Source: Pyrenochaeta sp. MPI-SDFR-AT-0127
Lineage: Eukaryota > Ascomycota > Dothideomycetes > Pleosporales > Cucurbitariaceae
DNA: 64,000 nucleotides
Reading direction: 5' to 3'
Assembly (NCBI GenBank): GCA_020747015.1
Contig: JAGTJM010000006.1
Location: 930,001-994,000, forward strand
Shown: piece by piece, positions 44,581 to 55,329 of the stretch
Position numbering within the stretch: position 1 is the stretch's first letter
Layout: each line of letters starts with the position of its first letter
Position numbers and translations under genes: made by a program
The notes under the pieces: model-generated
Database searches by the model: none
What the model saw: the letters and a program-made list of their open reading frames with translations, nothing else
What the model was told of the DNA's origin: nothing

Positions 44581-45429
44581 AATGAGAGCCTTGAACTAGA
44601 GGGATTCCAGCTTCTGTGTAGTTGATCAAGAATGATGATCTAGTAGAGCGCTGTAGAGAAAAGGTAAATCACAGAGAGGACATATGAGACTTATATAGAT
44701 GTTTGGAGGAGTAACTTTAAGTATCATGTAAGTACCATTTATTAAGATGAGACCTTTGGTAGGCTGGTATCTACCCGGCGTAGAGTACTATTGAATCCAA
44801 GTACTTATTGGCTTGGACGCCTCAGCAGACGCACCTACACTTAGCTTCATTGCGCCCTTTACTCGCATCATAGGCCCTTCAAGGCAGCAGTAAGCCCCAG
44901 GCTCGGCCCGTTCATGACCCCCTAGGAAAGGCCCCCGAGACAGCAATAAGCTAGAAGCTCGGCCAATCCATATACCTCTTTGGGCGCTCCTAGGCAGGAA
45001 TTTAGATGCATTCCATCCAGTCATCCATCCATCCATTGGCGGGCCAAATATCCTGTTCAAAAGGTACTCGTAAGCTAAGCCTATAAAATATTTACCCAGA
45101 GGTGATTATATTGGGTACTCGCCAAGACGGCCTCTCGGCATGTACCTAGGTAGCACTCAAAAATATCATCACACTTACTGTGCAACGAGCCTCTCCCATA
45201 ATCACCTATGTAGATAATTGGCTTAATTAGTCTCTAGAAGCACATAGGAGTTTTGCCTTAACCTTAATACGCAGATATACGAAACCGTGAATATCTAGGA
45301 GATAGGTAGCGAGAATACGTAAGATTTCTATAGGCTATTCACACAATACACGGTAGTCGGCTATCGCATGCTGACAATAGCCAAGCTTAGCACCAGTGTA
45401 TGGCATGCTTACAGACTCACCTTTTTGCA
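44581..45429. other. Transition from normal to AT-rich DNA
   Basis: It contains the effector promoter on the left. Composition falls to AT-rich beyond about 45,430. The ORF at 44788-45060 shows no known domain. Confidence 0.5.
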
Positions 45430-46450
45430 TAGCAAATATTTGGTACAGTATACTTTATTAAAGGACCGCGAAGGAAGAGCGAAGAGCCTTTTACTGTATA
45501 ATTAAGAGCCACGTCTAATTCTTCTTTAGAGATAAGCAGGGTTACCACTTTTTTAGTAATAGTAATTACTATTAAAGTAAAATAGAGAATTATAGTTTTA
45601 TATCTATATAGACTATATATACCTTTAATTTTAATATAGAGGGTTAAAATAGTTATTTATATTTAAAATAAAGCTAATTAAAATACTTAAGCTTTATAAA
45701 AGTATATAAAGTACTTAAAATACTTATACTAAAAAATTTAATAAAAATAATAATAAGAAGATAGTATATTTAATAAAATCTATATTTTCTAGATTCGAAG
45801 CTAGAAAATCTTTATATAAGTTAAGATAATTCTTTATTTCTTCTAGCTCTTATATAGAGTAATATACTTTATTATAAATATTAAGATTATTTATAAAATA
45901 AAGATCCTTTCTTATAAACTCTTCTTTTAATATAAAAAAGCTTTCTTTATCTACTTCTTTAGAAGTAATAAAAAGATTACTTATAAAGCTTTTAATAAGA
46001 TTTAGAAATAGTTAGTATAACTTTTAAAATAAATAATTAAGTAACTTACTAAAGTCTTTAAAAAGAATACTAATCTTTATTAAGTATATATTAATACTTT
46101 CTAAAAGAGTAGATAAAGTTTTATCTATACTATTATTATCTAGTTAAAATAAATACTCTAGAATATTATATAGAAATAGGAATATAAAGTTTAGATACTT
46201 AAGGTACTTAAACTATCTAAGCTTATTTTCTTTATTTAATTACGTAAGCTATATTAGAGCTTAGGTAATAATATTTAGTAGGATTTACTCGCCTATAAAT
46301 TATAATTAGAATAGTATATAGTTTATTATTATAGCGTTAGTATTAAGCGAGTTATTAAGGAAAAGGTTAAGACCTTAGTTAAGGTTATCCTTAAGTCTTA
46401 GACCTGGATATTATTAACCTTAGGAAGACCTAAGGCTATAGTTAGGCTAT
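45430..46450. other. RIP-mutated AT-rich sequence of unknown origin
   Basis: CpA and TpG are almost missing and TpA is very frequent. The minus strand from about 45,980 to 45,750 reads as a fairly open, charged protein-like frame broken by few stops, suggesting a decayed transposon, but I cannot assign a family. Confidence 0.6.
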
Positions 46451-46751
46451 AGTTAGCCTTAGAGGATAAAGTTAGCCTAAAGGAAATAGTTAGCCTATAG
46501 TTAGGCTAAAGATATCCGTAAGAAGGAGGAAGGATCTATATATAAGTAGAGGTCTATCCTACCTACTTATCCTGTACCTAGCAACGAATCTATTATATCC
46601 TACCTATCTTTTATCTATCTAAGATATTATTCTGCTTATATAAGCAATCTTTATTTATCCTAAGAGCTAAGCCGCTGCTAGCCTATCTAGGTCACTAGGC
46701 TATTTTTATTATTAAAGAAAGTTACCTCCTCCTCTCCCTACTTTCTTTACA
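46451..46751 (+). repeat. 5' LTR of the gypsy-like element
   Basis: Matches 53793-54093 over its whole length apart from a few changes and two single-base indels. Ends TTTCTTTACA. The true left boundary is uncertain, because the bases just before it repeat GTTAGGCTATA-like units. Confidence 0.8.
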
Positions 46752-47850
46752 CTTCTTACTCTAACCTAGATTAAACTCCTTAATAGAAGAGAATATAGAC
46801 TTTAACCTCTAATTAGATAGCTTAAAAAAGACCTAGCTCTAAATATAAGCCTTATAGTAAACTAGATTAGAAGTAAGTACTAATTATACCTAGAAAAGGC
46901 GAAGAGAGGATAAATAACCCCTAATTACTAGTTCTAAGAGTAGTAGGTCCTATATACCTAAGTATAAGCCTTTAATATACCTAATATTTAAGAATTAATT
47001 AGGCTTACTAACTTTCTAGAAGCGCTTATACTAAAGTTTACTCTAGATTAGGTATACTAAATAACTACTAAGATAATTAAAGATATAGTAATAGGCTAAA
47101 TAGTAATAGAGCTTAATAATCTAGCTAATATTTATAGTATACTATTATAGGCTTATATAAGCTTTACTCTAAAGGAAAAGAACTATTAGTATTTACTATC
47201 TCCTTATTTAGTAGAATACTAAGTAGAGGAAACTCTAAAATAAGTAATAGCTACCCCTACTAAGTTAAACCCTATAATAGATATAGGTAGAAGCTAATTA
47301 CTTATAGAAGACTCTAGATAGCTATAATAGGATTATCTCTAACCTTAAGGATAAACCTAAGTAAATCTAATAAAAAGAAGATTAAGGAATAGTACTATAA
47401 AGAAGAGTAGACTAAACTTTATAAATAGGTTAAGTAATCTAGTTAGTAGATAAAGGTAGAAATACTAAGATACTAAAATTAAGGATTAGATATAGGCGTA
47501 ATTAAAATACTAAGCTAATTTATTAGTATTATTATTAATTAAGTTATATTTAATAAAGATATTAAATAAGATTAGTCTAAATAAGATATTTATAGTATAT
47601 CCTTTAGCTAGTATCTACTTTCTAGCTTAACTATCCTAGATAGAGGTATAGCTTATTACTTAGTAAATAATTAAAGTTACCTTATTGTAGGATTATTTAG
47701 AAAAGTAAAAGATTATAAATATATTAAAGTAGGAATATAATCTCTTCCTATAAATAGCTATAGGAAATAGTTAATTAAAGGTATCTTTAATAGTAATAAT
47801 AGATTAAGTAAGGTAGATCTACTCTTTAAAGAAGTAAGAATTATATTATA

Positions 47851-47925
47851 CCGATGCACAGTGTAGTTATCTTAGATAACTGCGCTGGGCGGGATTAACC
47901 AACTGAAGTGAAGCCGATAAGGCTT
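47851..47925. other. Non-RIP island with a 16-bp-arm hairpin
   Basis: About 75 bp rich in intact CpA/TpG inside RIP-mutated DNA. Arms 47856-47871 and 47875-47890 are inverted repeats around a TTA loop, with two G-T wobble positions and one mismatch. Twelve bases after the hairpin is CTGA. It could be the tail of a small later insertion; origin unknown. Confidence 0.6.
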
Positions 47926-50900
47926 AGTATATAGAGAGATAGAAGATCTCTAGGAGATCTAGGAGGTAATACGATACTCTAGGAAGTAAAATTAGAACTT
48001 AATAGTCTTATTATCCCTTACCTATAACTACTTCTTATTATTCTAGCTGCGCTAGTATCTACCTAAAGGGAGTAGTTAGCTATAATCCTCCTACTCCTAT
48101 ATAAAAATAGCAAAGCCTATAGGAATTAAACCTATAACCTATAGTAGACGCTGGAATCCTAATTATATACTATTATAATAAGAAGATTCTTAGGAAAAGG
48201 GGTAAGTCCTAAGATAGTTAGATAGATAATAAGAGAATAGGCTTTATATAAGTAAGATACGTAAAATTATATATATATAAGATATAAAGTAAGAATAAAA
48301 TACTAAGCTAAATAAGGAAAAGTAGTATATAAGAAAGGCTAAGTATAGATAATAAAGAGATACTAGCGCTAAATAGAATATAATATAAGTAAGTAAGAAA
48401 ATAAGGTTATTAGATAAGTTATTAGAATAATTAGTATTATTAGATTAATTAGAATACTAGCTTCGAAAGAAATAGAAAGTATAAGTTAGTAGGGTAAACT
48501 AATATTAAGTATAGGAAAGCTAGTTAAGGGGTTTCCTCTACTAGAGCTAGGAAGCTAATAACTACGAGAACTACTACTAATTATAACTAATAGCCCTAAT
48601 AAGAAGGCAGCGTTTATAATATTTACTCTATACGCCTTAACTCCTAGCCTATAACTAAGCAGTTAAGTAAGTAAGAACTAGGATATTAACCTATTAGATA
48701 CTATAGAGAATACTAGGAAAGTATATATACCTATAAGGGTAGGTATAGGCCTAGTATTTAATAGGGAGGAAGTAATAGAGTTCCTAGAAGACTATAATCG
48801 ATATATAGAAAATAGAGGCTTAATAAGAGGTAGAGGCTTTAAATCTTACTAGATTTCTATAATAAGGACTTTAGTTATTTTATTAAAAGGACTGCTAAGT
48901 TTAAATAATATAATTAGGATTCTCTCTAGGAGTTTATAAAGGAGTACTAGAAAGATAAAGATATAAGTATAAAGATAGGAATAAGGACGTTCCTTAAGGA
49001 CTATATCTAGAAGTCTATTAATAACTTTCCTAGACTCTCTAGCTACTATATAAACTTCCTCCTTTACTTATCTAAATACCTAGAGATAGGGTATATTAAT
49101 AAGAAGGAAGTTAGATACCTCTTCTTCTAGGGCTACCTATTAAAGATAAGGAACTTATAATAATAAGGATACTAAATAGACTAGAAGGAGAAAAGATTAA
49201 GATATATAAAAGAGATAATATCTATAAATACGTTAAGAAAATAAATATTTAAAAGGAAGGGTTATAAAGAGTTATAACTAGTAGTGCTATAATAATATTA
49301 TTACTATTAATATAAGACTACTTAAGGGTTATAGGAGAAGCTAAAGTATTAGTAGAAAAGAAGAAGAAAAGGGACACTTCTCTAAAGGTAGATAGAGTAC
49401 TAGAAGAGTTAGTCTAGTAGTTTAATAGTATAAAGCTAAGTAGTAGAGGTAAATAAGATAATTATAAAGTATAAGGGATAGGTAAGATCCTTAAGAAGAC
49501 AAATAACTATATATACTTTATTAACTACTTACTTAATAAGGAGTATACTACTACTTATATTTATAAAGGAATAATAGTATATTTATATTAGATTAACTAC
49601 TAAATATTAATCCTAATACTAGATTATCCTAAAAAGATAAGGTAGAATATTAGAATATATATAATATATATAGAGATATAGGGTACTATATTAAAGATTA
49701 TAAGATATACCTACTCTTACTTAACCTTAGATAGGTAAGTATATCCTATAATAGGAATATAGGCCCTAAGTATACTATTATAGGCTATACTATAAGAAAC
49801 TTAGGGAGATTAGTAGTTATATACTACTGACCTACTAACTCTTATAGCTAAAAGATAAGCTTAAAGCGTACTTTAAGGTCTTAGAATAGGCCTTAGATTA
49901 ACTAGTATCTATAGCTAAACTAGAAAAGTTTAATAGTATAGACTTAAGACCTAGGAATTAGCTATAACTATAAGGGAAATATTAGTTAGACCTACTAATA
50001 CGAACGTAGTTATAGATAACTAGTCTAAGGGGTAATAAGTAAACCTAATAGATAATCTAAAGTATTTTTAGGAATACTATATAATTATATTATAAAACTA
50101 TAGCTTAGTTATAAGTCTTAACTATATTAATAGCTAAGATATTATTATAGGTACCTACTAGTAAGATAAACTAGTATCTAGAGAAGTATACGCAGCTCTC
50201 CGCCTAGGCTAATAAGAGGGATAGATAAAGTCCTAGAATAAGTTTACTAAGGAGAAGTATATAAACTATTAAAGTAAGGTTATTTAAAATAACCTTTTAA
50301 ATCTCTAAGAGAAGCGCCTATTATATATAGATTACCTAAGCTAGTCTAAATTTAAGAAGTTAATAAGGAAATAGATAATATAGACTATTTAGCTATACTA
50401 TTTATAGTAAAGGTTTATAAAAATCTATTTAAGATAATTAAGCTACCTATATAATAAATACCTTAAACGCTTAGTCTACCTACTAACCTTCTCCTTAAAT
50501 AAGGGAAGATAAAGAAGGTTTAGTTTAATAAAATAGAAAGAAGGGAGAAGTAGAAGCCTATAACTCTTAAGTATAATAAGATTATAACTATAATCCTTAA
50601 GTAAGAAGTAAAAGGATTAATAATTAGAGACTTACTAAGTTATAGGAAGATTAGAACTTAACTTACTAAGCTTCTTAGCTCTAAGGAAGAATAAATATTA
50701 GATACGTTAGAAACTAATTTAGTAGTTACTACTTTAACTAATTATATTAATTTAGGTAACGCTAGTACTACCTAAATTAATCTAATTAGCTAAGGTATAA
50801 CCTATAAACGCGTAGAACCTAGGAATATTAACTAATAACGCATAACTTATATAAGTATAAACCTAACCTAATAAAGATATACTATTAATAGAGATTTAGA

Positions 50901-51449
50901 TACTTAGATAGATAGAGATTATATTACTTAAAAATAATAACTTAGTAAGAAAAGTTAGAGGCGTAAACTAGTCTAAGGAGATCTACTAGTCTACTAGGTA
51001 TTCTTTAGTAGAAATATAGTTAAATACTTAATAGATAGGGTCTTAGATAAACTTAATTTAACTAAGTACTATAAGAGCCTTAAATATAGTATACGAAACT
51101 ATAGAGCAGCTTCTAGGATAAGTTAATAGGATAGTAAGCGTAACTAGTAATATAGATCCCTTTATTAGGATAGTATAGAATATACCTATAAAGATAGGAG
51201 AAGTAGTAACTAAGATAAACTTTTAGATTATTACTAATCTAATAAGATCTATAATCCTTAGGAATCTATAGTACGCTTCTTTAAGATTAGTAATCTAGTA
51301 TAACGTCTATAGAGTCTATAGTAGGAGTATACTCTAACCTATAATACTAGTCAATTAGGTAATAGTATTTATAGCTATAGCTAGATCTATAATCTAGAAT
51401 TTTAATTACGTAATATATTTTTATTACGTCAGTTATTTTAATAATTTTT

Positions 51450-51660
51450 CGATACCCACTTAATTCGGCCACCAGTACCACGCTTAAAACCTTAATAACT
51501 TACGTAATTATTTTTAAAAAGAAATTTTATATATAAAAGTTACAGATATAGATTAGATCTATAAAATAAGCTAAAAGTTATTAAATTACGTTATAATTTA
51601 GGAAAGTTATAGCTAAAATAAGAGTAACCGCGGGGTAACCTAACCTACCATCGGCCACCC
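51450..51660. other. Two more non-RIP islands sharing a 9-bp direct repeat
   Basis: 51450-51490 and 51621-51660 keep several CpA sites. Both contain TCGGCCACC (51465-51473 and 51651-51659), 186 bp apart. The DNA between is AT-rich. A 9-bp target-site duplication around a small insertion is one possible reading, but no terminal inverted repeats are seen. Confidence 0.5.
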
Positions 51661-53792
51661 TATACTAGATAATATCTAATAATAATAAGGAACGCAGGTT
51701 TATAGCTTAGATCTAACGCTATTTTATCTAAGAAACGTAGAGTATATAAACTAAGATAAGGAAAACTAAGTATAGGCGTACTAGCTAAGGTAGTACGTCT
51801 ATAGAAAGAAAAACCCTTAGGAAAATAAGAAGTAAGCTAAGTAAATATAATAGTAAGGATAAAATATATTATAAGGCTTAGTTTATTAATAGTTTAGATA
51901 GATTTAGTAACTTCTTACCTATATTTATAAGAGAGGATAGAAATAAACTTAAAGCCTAGGTAAATTAGGTTATTACTTATAATATAGTAAGTACTAAGGA
52001 TCCTTAGAATAAAGAGGAACTTAAATATATAGTTATAATATATAAACTAAACTAATAAGCTTAGAGATTAAGAGCTAAGTAGGCGTAAGTAAATATATTA
52101 TATAAGAAAGTAGCTAATAAGATATAATCTATTAATAACCTAAGGCTAATAGAACTAATAGAGCTTAGATAAGATAATTAGAAAACTATTACTATTAAGA
52201 ATTAGCTATTACGACTAAGTCTAAACGCTCCTAGCCCTAGACTATTTAACTATCTCTTTAAAAGAAGATACGCCGCTTTTCTATAAGGGGAGCGCTTAAT
52301 ACCTAAGAGAATTATAGATTAGAAATTTAGTCCTTTAAAGGAAAGGAGAAGGAACTAATACTCTATATAATATATAACTAAGAAGTAGTAATTACTTTTA
52401 TATTCTTAGAATTAGGAAGGATTAGTTATAACGTCTATCTACTATATAAGATTAAAACTATCCTATATAAGGCTTAGTAAGTAAAGTTATTCTAGTTCTA
52501 AGAGGAATTAAAGTTAAAGTTATAGAGATATTTTAGGATTAGATAGATAGGGGTAGTTTAGAGTTCTATAATAGCTAATACTAGAATCCTTAGTTCTTAG
52601 TACTAAAGAAGGATAAGATATACTATCTAATAAATAACGTAATCTATATAAATAAGGTATCTATTTAGGATACTAACTTACTACTAATAGTAGATAAGTT
52701 TTTAGAGAAGTTTATAGGATATAAGGTTCTATTACTTATAGATCTCTTCTTAGGATATAACTAGATTACCTTATATAAAGATAGTAGAGATATAATAGCT
52801 TTCTAGATACCTATTAGACTACTTTAGTATTATATAATAGTTTAAGGCGTAACTAATTTAGTTATAGTATTCTAATAGGTAATAATAAAGATCTTAAAAG
52901 ACTACTAGCCTTATATATTACTATTCCTAGATAATATTATATATAGAGAGCTAAAGATAACCTATAGTAATAAAGAAGCTCTTCTAGGGGTATAATAATA
53001 TATCCTAGAGTATATTTAGTAACTAGATTAAGTTTTAGCTAATATAGAAAGAGCTAAAGCTATAGTATTAGGGAAGAAGTACTACTAGATAATAGAAAGA
53101 CTAGGAGTAGTTAGATATAAAGTTAGTACTAAAGGGAGGTATCTAGACTAAGGAAAAGTAGCTAAGATTTAAGATTAGCTAGACTATAAGAACCTAAAGG
53201 AAGTCTATATATTTATAAGTATATATATATACTACTATATATAGGTACTAAGTTTTACTATTAGAGTAAAACCCCTTTTTTACCTTATAAAAGCAGATAT
53301 AGTATAGAACTAGAGAAGAGCTTAGAAAGATACTATAGAAGACCTTAAGGAATATATTATTAACGCTCTAGTATTAGTAGGACCTAACTATAATAGTAGA
53401 TAGATATTTTACCTTAGAGTTAATAGGAGTAAAGAAGGAGTAGGAGCTATCCTTAAATAAGTTAGAGAGAATAGAAAAAGATATCCTATTTACTTTAATA
53501 GTATTATATAGTTAAAGTCTAAAAGCCTCTAGTATTCTACAAAGCTTAAATATAGAGTAGTACTATAGTCTTTAAAGAAGTTTAGAATATAGCTCTATAG
53601 CTAGTATTTTATAATAGAAATAGACGCTTAGATATTAATTATATAGCTTAATTAATTATTAGCTAAAGTTCTAGGGTTAGTTATAAATAGATAGTTAGCT
53701 ATAATCCTAATATAGGAATTTAAGATTAAATAGTCTCTAGAAAGAAATATATCGTAGCTGATATACTATTATAGTATCTAAAGCTAGAAAGG

Positions 53793-54093
53793 TGTTAGCC
53801 TTAGAGGATAAAGTTAGCTTAAAGGAAATAGTTAGCCTATAGTTAGGCTAAAGATATCTATAAGAAGGAGGAAGGATCTATCTATAAGTAGAGGTCTATC
53901 CTACTACTTATCCTATACCTAGTAATAAATCTATTATATCCTACCTACCTTTTATCTATCTAAGATATTATTCTACTTATATAAGTAATCTTTATTTATC
54001 CTAAGAGCTAAGCCGCTGCTAGCCTATCTAGGTTACTAGGCTATTTTTATTATTAAAGAAAGTTACCTCCTCCCTCTCCCTACTTTCTTTACA
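53793..54093 (+). repeat. 3' LTR of the gypsy-like element
   Basis: Begins TGTTAGCC and ends TTTACA. It differs from the 5' copy mainly by C-to-T and G-to-A changes and is the more heavily mutated of the two. It directly follows the RNase H region. Confidence 0.8.
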
Positions 54094-54133
54094 ATAAGTT
54101 TAGAGTGATATATATAATCTGCAAAATGAATTT

Positions 54134-55285
54134 TTAGAGATTAGTAACTATTCGCAATAGTGAGTCGTTACCGGGTGTATTTATATTTTTTCCGTTTAAT
54201 ACCACGAGCTCCCCCACGATACTGTTAACATTGAACACAGCTGACTGTAGATAATTGATCACATGGTTTCCAGAAATGGAGCCAAATATTCCGGGATGGC
54301 TGATTGAGAAGTTACCGCCAGAAATATCATCCAATGCCAATCTTGACTCGCAAGCCTATTCTCTGATTAGCACGTTGTAATTGTAAATACCAAAGTTCAC
54401 ACGGTTCATGCTCACCTCCTTTGCAAGTGCTGCGACGGTCCTTTCGATATCAATGATGTACATTGTTTGGCAGCTACGCAAAGTAGTTCGTCACCAGACC
54501 TTTCGGCGTTGAGACTGCATCACTGATACCAATGTAATCACAGAATATTATCATCGACTTCTCTGGATCTATCGATATGTTGATTACAGGTACCTCACGC
54601 ACAGCCAGTGTCGCTGCTTTAATGAAGGTTCACATGTAACCTAATGGTACGCCATGTCTCTCCATCGCCTCGTCCTTGTATAGCTTTCGCCATGCGATAA
54701 GACTAGACAAATCAACGTGCTGCATTGTTTTTAGTGATACAGTACGATTTTGCGATTCTTTCAAGCGTTTGGCAATTGTCTGTCTCACTCGCAATAACTT
54801 TGAGATACGTTCGTTCCGTGCGGGCGATTGCGAACGGGAAATTTGATCACTGGCTATGTGATTTTCTCCCACTGTTGGCCTCGCTTGCGCGATCTGGCAT
54901 TGCGATTCTTTTGATGAACGCTGCAATTGTTGACTTTTACGATGTCTGAGTTTTTAGTGAAGTTTGAGCTGACTTGTCTGATTAGTGTTTCTGCTCGGCT
55001 TCGTGTTGGCTGTTCATAGTTTTATCTGTCCTTGCGTCTGTTTGTTCATCGATGTAGTCTGTTGCTCCAGTCGCGATTTCCTGGCCGACAACCACTTCGT
55101 CTCCTTCCGCAACGTGTAGTTCAATGGGTCGCCCACTCTCCGACGCGTGCACGGCAATATCGATCTTTTCTGTTTCAATGGTTGCAACTTCTTCGTCTGT
55201 CTTAAGCTTGTCCCCAACGCTTTGGCGAGATGTGTGAGTGTGCCCCGTGAAATTTATTTCGCCATTGCGGTTCTACGATAGTGAG
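54134..55285 (-). pseudogene. KGD2: Decayed dihydrolipoamide succinyltransferase (2-oxoglutarate dehydrogenase E2) gene
   Basis: Reading right to left: ISRGTLTHLAK, then after a frameshift VGDKLKTDEEVATIETEKIDIAV with the lipoyl-lysine site (ETEK), then linker. Next come RQTIAKRLKESQNRTVSL and DLSSLIAWRKLYKDE. An in-frame TGA precedes TFIKAATLAVREVPVIN, followed by a frameshift. A still canonical 60-nt intron (54415-54356) is followed by LALDDISGGNFSISHPGIFGS. The gene stops near VVLNGK, so the catalytic DHRxxDG part is missing, cut off about 40 bp from the retroelement LTR. The mitochondrial presequence is also gone. Retained intron sequence shows a DNA-level copy, not a processed one. An intact KGD2 must exist elsewhere. 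Confidence 0.85.
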
Positions 55286-55329
55286 TCTCTTGTGTAAGGG
55301 TTTACGATCACTAGAGAATTTCGTTGCAT

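Larger units (their letters stand above)
46451..54093 (+). mobile_element. RIP-mutated Ty3/gypsy LTR retrotransposon remnant
   Basis: Two near-identical ~301-bp repeats in direct orientation bound 7.6 kb of AT-rich DNA. Read on the plus strand through RIP stops, 52,735-52,945 aligns with gypsy reverse transcriptase: DLFxGYxQITLxxxSRD, AFxxPxxLL, then LFLDN where FLDD is usual (Asp to Asn, a RIP-type G-to-A change). At 53,600-53,790 the RNase H end is visible (ETDAxTLxWLLN-like and RxLAxI patterns). A gag-like open stretch (EEVIEFLEDYNRYIENRG) lies near 48,780. Every frame is full of stops, so it is dead. Normal integrase sequence after RNase H is absent; the 3' LTR follows within a few bases. 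Confidence 0.82.

Noticed and set aside
44788..45060. 90-codon minus-strand ORF near the AT block
   Set aside because: No domain and no good start context; composition suggests chance.
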